Part shown: piece by piece, positions 56,953 to 64,000 of the stretch
Layout of the letters: each line of letters opens with the position of its first letter
Numbering within the stretch: the stretch's first letter is position 1
Assembly: GCF_003315135.1 (NCBI RefSeq)
Contig: NZ_QNRK01000027.1
Location: 1-64,000, forward strand
Origin: Roseiarcus fermentans
Lineage (GTDB): Bacteria > Pseudomonadota > Alphaproteobacteria > Rhizobiales > Beijerinckiaceae
DNA length: 64,000 nucleotides
Direction of reading: 5' to 3'
Translations under genes and position numbers: made by a program
The notes under the pieces: generated by a model
Seen by the model: only the letters and a program-made list of their open reading frames with translations
Told to the model about the DNA's origin: nothing
Database searches by the model: none

Positions 56953-57261
56953 TCAGGCGCCCGGGCCGGCGACGGTCGGAACAATCGCCACCCTCATCTC
57001 GGCGCTCGCGAGGCGAATTGCATTGAGGGGTTGGTAGGCTTCGCTGGCCAGCCAGGCGCGGAAAGCGCCTTCGGAGGTCCAACGTTGGATCAAGAGGGGA
57101 GCAAAACCAGGCTCTCCATCGACGGGAATTGCGCCTTGTCCGACCACCGCTCCCCCCAAGGGGCCAATCAGCTTGCTCGCGCGCTGGGCGTAGGCTCGCA
57201 GGCCCTCCGGATCCCGGACGGAGACAACTTCAACGACGACGAACACCGGGGTCTCTTGCAT
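56953..57261 (-). CDS. DUF1330 family protein
   Basis: This 102-residue protein has the DUF1330 dimeric alpha/beta-barrel fold: VFVVVEVVSVRDPEGLRAYAQ, then the loop VGQGAIPVDGEPGFAPLLIQRW and FRAWLASEAYQPLNAIRLASA. Members are small cytosolic proteins often beside regulators or oxidoreductases; no catalytic residue is certain. The ATG at 57261 follows GAAGAAC. It is divergent from the AraC-type gene, 119 bases away. Confidence 0.85.
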   Translation of the reverse strand: MQETPVFVVVEVVSVRDPEGLRAYAQRASKLIGPLGGAVVGQGAIPVDGEPGFAPLLIQRWTSEGAFRAWLASEAYQPLNAIRLASAEMRVAIVPTVAGPGA

Positions 57262-57333
57262 GGTTCTTCTCCGAAGGCGCCCCGACACGTGCGGCCGTTT
57301 GGCTCCAGGGAGAGAGGTAGGCGATTGCCCCCA

Positions 57334-57375
57334 GACGATCTATACCTTAGCGTCCATAGTTTCTCGGAGATCGTC
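57334..57375. promoter_or_regulatory. Inverted repeat in the DUF1330–AraC intergenic region
   Basis: GACGATCT (57334–57341) and AGATCGTC (57368–57375) are exact inverses separated by 26 bases, between two divergent genes. The right half ends five bases before the AraC-type start codon, so occupation could also block its translation. It could be the operator of the AraC regulator, but AraC sites are normally direct repeats, so this is a weak call. Confidence 0.35.
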
Positions 57376-57380
57376 CAAAG

Positions 57381-58295
57381 ATGGATCCGCTGTCCGAAGT
57401 CATTTCGTACCAGGAGCTGCGCAACTATCGGGTCGGCGGCTTCGAGGCGGGCGGCGACTGGTCGATCCGCTTCGATCCCTTCGAGGGCGTCAAATGCTAC
57501 GCGGTGACCTCGGGCGCGTGTTGGCTGGCGGTGGAGGAGTTTGGCGAGCCGGTGCTTTTCACGCAAGGCGACTGTCTCCTGTTGCCCCACGGCTCGGCGT
57601 TTCGAGTCGCGAGCGATCCGGCCCTGCCGCCCGAGGATTGGAAGCGCCACTTTCTCGGCGCCCGCGAAGGCTCGCTGGTCAAACTGAACGACGGCGGCGA
57701 GGTCACGGTGCTGGGCGGCCATTTTCAGCTCGCCGGAGCGCAGGCGGACATGCTGCTCGGCATGCTGCCGCCGATCGTCCATCTGCGCAGCGACACGGAT
57801 CGCGCGACGTTGCGCTGGGCCTTCGACCGGATGCGGCAAGAGCTGCTCGACCCCAGGCCGGGCGGCTTCCTGATCGTCCAGCAGCTCACCACCATGATCT
57901 TCATTCAGGCGCTCCGCCTGCACCTCGACGAGAGCACGGGCGTCGGCTGGCTGTTCGCGCTCTCCGACAAGCATGTCGGAGCGGCGATCGCGGCGATGCA
58001 TCGCCAGCCGGCGCGGCGCTGGACGGTGGCGGCGCTGGCCGACGAAGTCGGCATGTCACGATCCGGTTTCGCGGCCCGGTTCGGGCAGCTGGTCGGCGAC
58101 GGACCGATCGAATATCTCACGCGCTGGCGGATGCTGCTCGCCGGACGCAGCCTGAAGCGCGGCGAGCCCATCGGCGCCGTCGCCCGCTCGCTCGGGTACG
58201 AATCGGAAAGCGCGTTCAGCACCGCCTACAAGCGCGTGACGGGCAGCCCGCCTCGCCGTCACGCGCGCCTGGCGGCGGTCGCGGCGGCAGGCTGA
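57381..58295 (+). CDS. AraC-family transcriptional regulator
   Basis: This 304-residue regulator has an N-terminal cupin-like sensing domain (Cupin_6: FDPFEGVKCYAVTSGACWLAV, TQGDCLLLPHGSAFR) and a C-terminal double helix-turn-helix. The second has WTVAALADEVGMSRSGFAARFGQLVGDGPIEYL and GEPIGAVARSLGYESESAFSTAYKRVTGSPPRRHAR, the full AraC signature. It is divergent from the DUF1330–ferredoxin–oxidoreductase run and could control it, and it precedes an exporter. The ATG is at 57381. Confidence 0.92.
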   Translation: MDPLSEVISYQELRNYRVGGFEAGGDWSIRFDPFEGVKCYAVTSGACWLAVEEFGEPVLFTQGDCLLLPHGSAFRVASDPALPPEDWKRHFLGAREGSLVKLNDGGEVTVLGGHFQLAGAQADMLLGMLPPIVHLRSDTDRATLRWAFDRMRQELLDPRPGGFLIVQQLTTMIFIQALRLHLDESTGVGWLFALSDKHVGAAIAAMHRQPARRWTVAALADEVGMSRSGFAARFGQLVGDGPIEYLTRWRMLLAGRSLKRGEPIGAVARSLGYESESAFSTAYKRVTGSPPRRHARLAAVAAAG

Positions 58296-58481
58296 GCCTC
58301 GGACCCCGCCCGATCGCCGCAAAAACCGCGGCGACGATGGCGCGCGCCGCGCCGACGACGCCGCCGGCCGAACGCCGCGCGAGCGGGTTTCGCGAGCAGT
58401 CCGTCGGAGCATAGCCGCAGAGCCGGCGTTTTCGGTCTCGACCACTGGACGGGCGGGAGGCGGAGGGGCAGAAAGCGCGAC

Positions 58482-60122
58482 ATGGAGACGCCTGTTCTCG
58501 ATCAGCCGGCCGCCGCGCGAAGGGCGTGGCTCGGCGCCTTCGCGCACCCGGCCTTCGCGGTCGTCTGGCTCGCGAGCGCGATCGCCCTCGTCGGCATCTC
58601 GATGGTCGACACCGCGTCGGGGTGGCTGATGACCACCCTCGACCTCAATCCCGGCGACGTCTCGCTGGTCCACGCGGCGGCCACCCTGCCGATGTTCCTG
58701 TTCACTCTGCCCGCGGGCGCGCTCGCCGACATCGTCGACCCGAGGCGGCTGATCCTCGTGATCTCGTGCGGCGTCGTCGTGCTGGTGGCGGCGTTCGCGA
58801 GTCTGGTCTCGCTCGACCTCGCCGCTCCGCTGTCGCTGCTGTTGACGACGTTCCTGCTCAGCGCGGCGTGGTCGGTCAATTCGCCGGCCTGGCTCGCGAT
58901 CCTGCCTTCGCTGGTGCCGAAGGCCGACCTCACCGGAGCGGTCGCGGCCAACGGCGTCGCCTACAATCTCAGCCGGACGATCGGCCCGACGCTCGGCGGG
59001 TTCGTCATCGTGCATTACGGCCTGTCGGCGCCGTACTGGATGTTCGCGGCGACCAATGTCGTCGTGGTCGCGGCGCTCATGTGGGAGCGCACGCCGCCGA
59101 AGGAGACCAAGACCCTGCCGGGGGAGCGCCTGACCGGAGCGGTGCGCACCGGACTCCGGCACGCGGCCAACAACCCCCTGTTCCGTGCGACGCTGGCGCG
59201 GACGCTCGCGGTCTATCCGTTCGCCGCCGCCTACTGGGGCTTGTTGCCGCTGATCGCGCGCGCCTCGGGCCAGGGCGCGCAGCATTACGGCCTGCTGCTC
59301 AGCGCGGTCAGCGCCGGCGCGCTCGCGAGCTCGTTCGCCCAGCGATCCGTCCGGCGGCGCGTCGATCTCGACTGGGCGGTCGCGCTCGGATCGATCGGCA
59401 CGGCGATCGCGCTGGCGCTGTTCGGCGTGACCCGCTCGTTCGCCGTCCAGCTCGGCGCCGGCTTCTTCGGCGGCGCGGCCTGGGTGATGGTGCTGACGAG
59501 CCTCTACGTCTCGGCCCAGAACGTGCTGCCGCAATGGGTGCGCGGCCGGGGCCTGGCGATCTTCCTCACCGTGATCTTCGGCTCGGTCGCCCTGTGCAGC
59601 GCGGCCTGGGGACAGGCGGCGGCCCGCATCGGCGTCGACAACGCGCTTCTCCTGGCCGCGATCGGCGCGCTCCTCGGCATCCCCGCGACCTGGGGCTGGA
59701 AGCTCCAGGGCTCCGAGGCGATCGATCTCACGCCGTCCCTGCACTACCGGCTTCCGCAGGCGGCGGAGGAGATGTCCGACGACCGGGGCCCTATTCTGGT
59801 GAAGGTCGCCTACCGGATCGACGCCAAGGACCGCGACCGCTTCCTGCGCTCGATCGACGACCTCGGCGAGCAGCGCCGCCGCGACGGCGCGTTCGCCTGG
59901 GGCGTGTTCGAGGACATGGCGGAAATCGGCCGCTTCGAGGAAGCCTACTTGATCGAATCGTGGCTCGAGCTCATGCATTTCCGCGAGCGGATCACCAACG
60001 AGGACCGCGCGGTCGAGGACGAAATCCGGGACATGCTGACGCAACCGCCGCAGATCGAATTCCTCGTCGCCGCCGAGCCGGGGCGGCGCCGTCCCGCTCC
60101 CGACGCGCCGACCGGAGCGTGA
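58482..60122 (+). CDS. MFS_3-family exporter with C-terminal monooxygenase-like domain, paralogue
   Basis: This 546-residue protein closely parallels the exporter at 53150–54814. Shared segments include WLMTTLDLNPGDVSLVHAA, MFLFTLPAGALADIVDPRRLIL, ALGPTLGGF-like TIGPTLGGFVIV, PQWVRGRGLAIFLT and a C-terminal domain with GPILVKVAYRIDAKDRDRF and RRRDGAFAWGVFED. The two lie 3.7 kb apart on opposite strands. The ATG at 58482 is preceded by GCGCGAC. Four bases separate it from an NAD(P)H oxidoreductase gene, so the two are likely cotranscribed. Confidence 0.88.
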   Translation: METPVLDQPAAARRAWLGAFAHPAFAVVWLASAIALVGISMVDTASGWLMTTLDLNPGDVSLVHAAATLPMFLFTLPAGALADIVDPRRLILVISCGVVVLVAAFASLVSLDLAAPLSLLLTTFLLSAAWSVNSPAWLAILPSLVPKADLTGAVAANGVAYNLSRTIGPTLGGFVIVHYGLSAPYWMFAATNVVVVAALMWERTPPKETKTLPGERLTGAVRTGLRHAANNPLFRATLARTLAVYPFAAAYWGLLPLIARASGQGAQHYGLLLSAVSAGALASSFAQRSVRRRVDLDWAVALGSIGTAIALALFGVTRSFAVQLGAGFFGGAAWVMVLTSLYVSAQNVLPQWVRGRGLAIFLTVIFGSVALCSAAWGQAAARIGVDNALLLAAIGALLGIPATWGWKLQGSEAIDLTPSLHYRLPQAAEEMSDDRGPILVKVAYRIDAKDRDRFLRSIDDLGEQRRRDGAFAWGVFEDMAEIGRFEEAYLIESWLELMHFRERITNEDRAVEDEIRDMLTQPPQIEFLVAAEPGRRRPAPDAPTGA

Positions 60123-60126
60123 CGGC

Positions 60127-60711
60127 TTGCGCGTTCTCGTCGTCCACGCCCACCCGCTCGCGACCAGCTTCCTCTCCGCGGTCCACGTCCGACTCGTCGC
60201 GGCGCTGCGAGCCGGCGGGCACGCGGTCGACGACCTCGACCTCTATGCCGAGCGCTTCGATCCCGTCCTGTCGCCCGAGCAGATGCGGGTCTACGTCGAC
60301 ACCGAGAAGAACACGCGCGAGGTCGAGCCCTATGTCGCGCGGCTGCGCGCCGCCGAGGCGCTGGTTCTGGTGTTTCCGGTGTGGTTCGACGGCCTGCCGG
60401 CGATCCTGCAGGGGTACTTCCAGAGGGTGTTCCTGCCGGGGGTGGCGACCGTGATCGACGAGCGCGGCCTGTTTCATCGCAATCTCCAGAACCTGAAGCG
60501 ACTGGCGGCCGTATGCGCCTATGGGGAAAGCCGAACCGACGTGGCGCAAAAACTCGACCCGCCGCGCCGCTTCGTGCGCGACAACATCGGCGTCCTGATC
60601 GATCCCGACGGTCGGTTCGACTATCATCCGCTCTACAACATGAACTTCTCCGCCCCGGCGCGGCGGCAGGCCTTTATGCGCTCGGTGGAGCGGGCGTTTT
60701 CGGCCTGGTGA
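60127..60711 (+). CDS. NAD(P)H dehydrogenase (quinone), flavodoxin-like fold
   Basis: This 194-residue protein has the flavodoxin_2 fold: VLVVHAHPLATSFLSAVHV at the start (FMN/FAD phosphate loop), LVLVFPVWFDGLPAILQGYF in the centre (the V-F-P-x-W-x-x-x-P-A motif of this family), then LIDERGLFHRNLQNLKRLA. It would reduce a quinone or azo compound with NAD(P)H. The TTG at 60127 is used because the ATPase-like phosphate-loop start follows immediately. It ends overlapping, tail to tail, the leftward gene at 60674–61294. Confidence 0.85.
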   Translation: MRVLVVHAHPLATSFLSAVHVRLVAALRAGGHAVDDLDLYAERFDPVLSPEQMRVYVDTEKNTREVEPYVARLRAAEALVLVFPVWFDGLPAILQGYFQRVFLPGVATVIDERGLFHRNLQNLKRLAAVCAYGESRTDVAQKLDPPRRFVRDNIGVLIDPDGRFDYHPLYNMNFSAPARRQAFMRSVERAFSAW

Positions 60712-61294
60712 GGCGCGCCGCTCCTGCAGCGGCCTGTGGCCCCTCCTTGATGAGACGCAGCATCGTCTCGGCGTCGACGGGATCAGGACCCGAGTAGCGT
60801 GCGCACAGGACCTTCTTGGTCTCGTCCGTCGCGCTCGGAAGCGTGACCTCTCCGACCACGGACACTTTCGCGGAGGGCGGCATGTCGGCGATCGCGGAAA
60901 CGGCTCCCATCGTCTCAACAGCTCGTATGATTTTTCTCTGCTCACGAGACACATCGAGATCCGTCAAGAGCGTTGACATCGGTTTCGTCTTCACGCCCTC
61001 GACGCAGTAGGCGCCTCTTTTTGTTCTCTTGTATTCATGAATGCACAGGTTGGCGAAGGCGCAATTTTGCCGGGACGGGCTTTTCAGACACCTTTCCGAC
61101 ATGCACAAGGGAACTCTTTTCGTGCTGTCTTCGGCAATCAACTTATTTTGATCGATAAAAATCGACGGCGCCACCTCATAGATCGACTGAACGAACTTAT
61201 GGATCGATCGAGAGGAGACATCAGGCATCGGCAAGAAAGCGATGGCGAGCAACACTCCGAGCATCATCAGCGAAACGAAGCGCCGCGGTCGCAC
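60674..61294 (-). CDS. Unrecognised secreted or membrane-anchored protein
   Basis: This 206-residue protein has a hydrophobic N-terminal segment (FVSLMMLGVLLAIAFLP) that is a signal peptide or anchor. The mature part has several Cys (CMSERCLKSPSRQNCAFANLC and later YCVEG, LCARYS), so disulphides are likely. No domain is recognised. Lower GC than its surroundings suggests a different origin. The GTG at 61294 follows GAAAGA. It overlaps the flavodoxin gene by 38 bases at their 3' ends. Confidence 0.6.
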   Translation of the reverse strand: MRPRRFVSLMMLGVLLAIAFLPMPDVSSRSIHKFVQSIYEVAPSIFIDQNKLIAEDSTKRVPLCMSERCLKSPSRQNCAFANLCIHEYKRTKRGAYCVEGVKTKPMSTLLTDLDVSREQRKIIRAVETMGAVSAIADMPPSAKVSVVGEVTLPSATDETKKVLCARYSGPDPVDAETMLRLIKEGPQAAAGAARLTRPKTPAPPSA

Positions 61295-61443
61295 GGGATC
61301 TTTCTCTTTCGAAGTCGAGGTCTAACGTTGTAAACTTGTAACATACGGCGAGCCTGACGTCGAATCCAAAATGGAAAATGAGGTCTCATGGCGGCAGGCA
61401 GGCCGACGTGACGGCGATCTCGCTGCCAGGATCGAGGGCAGCG

Positions 61444-61503
61444 GGCCCCCTCCACCGCGCTGACGCGCGGGCCCCCTCCCCCGCTTCGCAGGGGAGGAAA
61501 TCG
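61444..61503. repeat. Repeat family D, unit 1 (forward)
   Basis: This GC-rich unit contains CCCCCTCCACCGCGCTGACG, then GCCCCCTCCCCCGCTTCGCAGGGGAGG. It is a direct copy of the unit at 62052–62107 and the inverse of that at 61624–61678. No gene is present here. The 120 bases between units 1 and 2 hold two copies of ATCGCTGAC (61524–61532 and 61549–61557). Confidence 0.85.
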
Positions 61504-61623
61504 CCGTTGTACGATCCGGTTAGATCGCTGACGGATTGGACCGGATGTATCGCTGACAGGTCTATTGGACGGCAAGGAGGGCCTTGCCGCTCGCCGGGTT
61601 CATGCTACGATTGCGGCGCGGAC

Positions 61624-61678
61624 TTTCCTCCCCTGCGAAGCGGGGGAGGGGGACCACGCGAAGCGTGGTGGAGGGGGC
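61624..61678. repeat. Repeat family D, unit 2 (inverted), left bracket of the DUF559 gene
   Basis: TTTCCTCCCCTGCGAAGCGGGGGAGG followed by a small hairpin (ACCACGCGAAGCGTGGT) and GGAGGGGGC. It is the reverse complement of the unit at 62052–62107 with few changes, mainly in the inner hairpin. Its GGAGG lies 12 bases before the DUF559 ATG, so the repeat supplies the likely ribosome binding site. Confidence 0.85.
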
Positions 61679-61686
61679 AAGCGGCG

Positions 61687-62070
61687 ATGAGAGCGCCTTC
61701 GAGCACCGTCGCAGCGGCAAAGACGCTTCGGCGAAACCTGTCTGTTCCGGAGGCGATGCTTTGGAGCCGTGTCCGGACGAGATCGCCCGAATTCCCTGCA
61801 TTTCGACGACAGCACCCCGTTGGGCTTTACGTTCTGGACTTCTACTGCGCCAAGGCGAAGCTCGCCATCGAGATCGATGGCCGCGCGCACGAAGCGCAAG
61901 ATCGCCCCGAGCGCGACGCACGCCGAGACGCATGGCTGCGAGCGGTGGGAATCGAGGTGCTGCGCATCCCCGCTCGCGACGTCCTGACCAATCCCGACAA
62001 AGCTGCGGACGGACTCTTCCGGCTGGCCTTGTCGATGATCGAGGGCGGCAGGCCCCCTCCACCGCGCTGA
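61687..62070 (+). CDS. DUF559 family endonuclease-like protein
   Basis: This 127-residue protein is DUF559 with a Vsr/PD-(D/E)XK-like fold: AKTLRRNLSVPEAMLWSRVR (Glu 22), FRRQHPVGLYVLDFYCAKAKLAIEIDG (Asp 51, Glu 62) and VLRIPARDVL. The spacing fits a small nuclease core and no other domain. The last residues GGRPPPPR and the stop codon are encoded by the right-hand repeat; the likely Shine–Dalgarno is in the left-hand repeat. Such genes occur in Hyphomicrobiales beside short palindromic repeats. It could be the mobilising enzyme of that repeat, which is inference. Confidence 0.85.
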   Translation: MRAPSSTVAAAKTLRRNLSVPEAMLWSRVRTRSPEFPAFRRQHPVGLYVLDFYCAKAKLAIEIDGRAHEAQDRPERDARRDAWLRAVGIEVLRIPARDVLTNPDKAADGLFRLALSMIEGGRPPPPR

Positions 62071-62107
62071 CGCGCGGTCCCCCTCCCCCGCTTCGCAGGG
62101 GAGGAAA
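62052..62107. repeat. Repeat family D, unit 3 (forward), right bracket of the DUF559 gene
   Basis: GCCCCCTCCACCGCGCTGAC, then GCGGTCCCCCTCCCCCGCTTC and GCAGGGGAGGAAA. It is a direct copy of unit 1 and the inverse of unit 2. The DUF559 stop codon (TGA at 62068–62070) lies inside it. The whole bracketed unit, 61624–62107, is 484 bases long. Confidence 0.85.
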
Positions 62108-62136
62108 TCCCCCCGCCCGGCCGATGACGAACGTCG

Positions 62137-64000
62137 TCACGGCGGCGCGTCGGCCGCCTCGACCGCGACGTCGGCCGTCGCGTCCCGCGCCGCTGCATCG
62201 AAGCCCGCGCTGACCGTGTAGACGCCGCCGGCGATCCGCCAGCGCCGCGCGCCCTCGTCGAAGGTCGCGATCAGCCGTGGATCGACGGCGATCGTCGCGC
62301 GCTTCGTCTCGCCGGGCGCGAGGTCGAGCCGGGCCCAGCCCGCGAGCCTCAGTCCGACGCCGCTGTCCTCCGGGCCGGCGACATAGAGCTGCGCAACCGC
62401 GGCCCCCGCCCTGGCCCCGGCGTTGGTCACCGCGAGCTCCGCAGTGACGCTCGATCCGTCGGCGTGGGCCGCGAGCGCGCCGAGGCGGAAGGTGGTGTAC
62501 GACAATCCGAAGCCGAACGGAAACAGCGGGCGCTCGCCGCGGCGCGCGAAGCTCCGGTATCCGGTCGAGGCGCCTTCGTCGTAGCGGGCGACGATCGGGG
62601 CGCCGTCGGGGACCCGGCCTTCCGGCGGGACGAGCTCGATTTTCCGACGCGGCAATTGCGCCTCGCTCGCCGGAAACGTCACCGGCAGGCGGCCCGACGG
62701 ATCGATCGCGCCGGTCAGGATGTCGGCGATCGCCTCGCCGCCGGCCTGGCCGGGATACCAGGCCTCGAGCACGGCCGCCGTCCGGTCGAGCCAGGGCATG
62801 AGCACGGGGCCGCCGGTCTCCAGCACCACGACGGTCTTCGGATTGGCCTCGGCGATCCGCCCGATCAGGCGGTCCTGTCGGGACGGCAGCGCGAGATCGG
62901 CGACATCCGCGCCTTCGGTCATGTACTGGTCCGCGAACACGACGACGGCGTCGGCGCGGGCGGCCTTGCGCGCGGCGCGGTCGGCGTCGAGGCCGTCGTC
63001 GAAGTCGACCGCGGCCGACGGCAAGCGACGGCGCAGCGCCGCGAGCGGCGAGGACGGCATGAACACCATTGCGCGATTCGTCCCCTCGGGCTGTTTCAGC
63101 GCGATCCCCCCGGAGGGGACGACCTGCGAGGAGCCGCCGCCCGACGGCACGCCCCGGTCGGCGTGCGCCCCGACCACGAGCACGCGGCGCAGGGTCGGCG
63201 CGAGCGGCAGCAGGCCGTCGTTGCGCAGCAGGACCGCGCCCTCGTCGGCGATCCTGCGCGCCGTCGTGGCTGCGACCCCCGACGCGAGCGGAGCGGCGAG
63301 ATTCGCATCCGCGAGCCCGCAGGCGAACATGGTCGTCAGGATGCGCCGCGCCATGTCGTCGAGACGGGACTGCGGCACCCGCCCTTCCGCGACGGCGTCG
63401 CCGAGGACGGCGTAGAACGGCCGAGTGTCGGCCTGCTCGGCCGATTCCTGATCGAGCCCGGCGATCGCCGGGCGTTCGGTCGAATGGACGGCGCCCCAGT
63501 CGGACAGGACGAAGCCGCGGTAGCCCCAGTCGCCTTTGAGCACCTCGCCGAGCAGCCACGGATTTTCGCACGCGTGCGCGCCCTCGACGCGGTTGTAGGC
63601 GCACATGACCGCGCCGGGACGGCCGCGCTCGATCGCGATCTCGAACGCCAGCAGATCCGATTCCCGCGCCGCGGCCTTGTCGATCCGCACGTCGAGGCGG
63701 CCCCGGTCGGTCTCCTGGTCGTTGAGGGCGAAATGCTTCGTGGTCGAGACGACGCCGCGGCTCTGGACGCCGGCGATCACCGCGCCGGCCATGAGCCCGG
63801 TGAGCCACGGGTCCTCGGAAAAATACTCGAAAGTGCGCCCGCCGCGCGGGTCGCGAATCAGGTTGGCCGCGCCGCCGAGCAGGACGTTGAAGCCTCTCGC
63901 CCGCGCCTCGGCGCCGACCGCCTCGCCCTGCCCGCGCGCCAGCGCCAGATCCCACGTCGCCGCCAGCGCGACGTTCGAGGGCATCGCGGTCGCCGTGTCG
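62137..64000 (-). CDS. Glycoside hydrolase family 3 (beta-glucosidase-like), 5' end beyond the window
   Basis: At least 621 residues are visible and the frame continues past 64000. The GH3 N-terminal domain has KHFALNDQETDRGRLDVR and FVLSDWGAVHSTE with the catalytic nucleophile Asp in SDWG; the (beta/alpha)6 sandwich domain has LLRNDGLLPLAP and VVLETGGPVLMPWLDR; a C-terminal fibronectin-III-like domain follows (FPFGFGLSYTTFRLGAL, then VTNAGARAGAAVAQLYV, LAPGETKRATIAV). It would hydrolyse beta-glucosides or similar sugars, perhaps outside the cytosol, but the start and any signal peptide cannot be seen. Confidence 0.93.
   Translation of the reverse strand, partial: DTATAMPSNVALAATWDLALARGQGEAVGAEARARGFNVLLGGAANLIRDPRGGRTFEYFSEDPWLTGLMAGAVIAGVQSRGVVSTTKHFALNDQETDRGRLDVRIDKAAARESDLLAFEIAIERGRPGAVMCAYNRVEGAHACENPWLLGEVLKGDWGYRGFVLSDWGAVHSTERPAIAGLDQESAEQADTRPFYAVLGDAVAEGRVPQSRLDDMARRILTTMFACGLADANLAAPLASGVAATTARRIADEGAVLLRNDGLLPLAPTLRRVLVVGAHADRGVPSGGGSSQVVPSGGIALKQPEGTNRAMVFMPSSPLAALRRRLPSAAVDFDDGLDADRAARKAARADAVVVFADQYMTEGADVADLALPSRQDRLIGRIAEANPKTVVVLETGGPVLMPWLDRTAAVLEAWYPGQAGGEAIADILTGAIDPSGRLPVTFPASEAQLPRRKIELVPPEGRVPDGAPIVARYDEGASTGYRSFARRGERPLFPFGFGLSYTTFRLGALAAHADGSSVTAELAVTNAGARAGAAVAQLYVAGPEDSGVGLRLAGWARLDLAPGETKRATIAVDPRLIATFDEGARRWRIAGGVYTVSAGFDAAARDATADVAVEAADAPP

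Noticed and set aside
61378-62070. A 230-codon version of the DUF559 protein starting upstream of the repeats
   Set aside because: The added part reads straight through repeat units 1 and 2 and has no homology-like pattern; the ATG at 61687 begins the known domain.

Overview
The window is GC-rich chromosomal DNA from an alphaproteobacterium, most likely a member of the Hyphomicrobiales (Rhizobiales). The main pointers are a fused ispDF gene, the cysQ–DUF4170–DUF374–waaA–lpxK lipid A block, DUF992, DUF1269 and DUF4239 families, and adjacent tamA–tamB. No rRNA, tRNA or CRISPR array was seen. The right edge cuts a glycoside hydrolase family 3 gene.

Layout. 0–8 kb: an acyl-CoA (methylcrotonyl-type) carboxylase pair facing left, whose carboxyltransferase gene carries two single-base frameshifts, with a patatin-like lipase, small envelope proteins and an Mrr-type nuclease between the two subunits. 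8–17 kb: ispDF, a DHA2-family exporter and a four-gene sugar ABC importer. 17–24 kb: tamA and tamB, separated by a large inverted repeat. 24–28 kb: a rearranged stretch in which two small gene sets (a DUF2019 gene, and a brnT/brnA toxin–antitoxin pair) each sit between the 3' end of a housekeeping gene (an L,D-transpeptidase; lpxK) and a decayed extra copy of that same 3' end. 28–32 kb: lipid A/Kdo genes. 32–38.5 kb: a nucleoside deaminase and a BMP-type nucleoside/nucleobase ABC importer ending in a clear terminator. 38.6–42.2 kb: a secreted tandem nitrilase-like protein and an ORC/Cdc6-like AAA ATPase. 42.3–48 kb: rpmI–rplT–pheS–pheT, with a lower-GC two-gene HEPN module between pheS and pheT. 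48–53 kb: a Crp-family regulator behind two perfect CRP-type palindromes, DUF1269 and a plasma-membrane H+-ATPase. 53–61 kb: two paralogous MFS_3 exporters, a quinone-oxidoreductase-like protein, a ferredoxin, a DUF1330 protein and an AraC regulator. 61–64 kb: a DUF559 nuclease-like gene bracketed by inverted copies of a GC-rich repeat, then the GH3 gene.

The strongest candidates for undescribed biology are (i) the DUF559 unit, whose flanking inverted repeats supply its probable Shine–Dalgarno and its stop codon and which resembles a minimal repeat-mobilising element; (ii) the paired 3'-end duplications around small accessory cassettes at the L,D-transpeptidase and lpxK; (iii) the HEPN module inside the pheST operon; and (iv) the tandem CRP boxes ahead of a Crp-family gene. 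Several dispersed palindromic repeat families lie in the gene-free gaps. All protein functions are inferred from motifs and family resemblance by eye; no database search was run.
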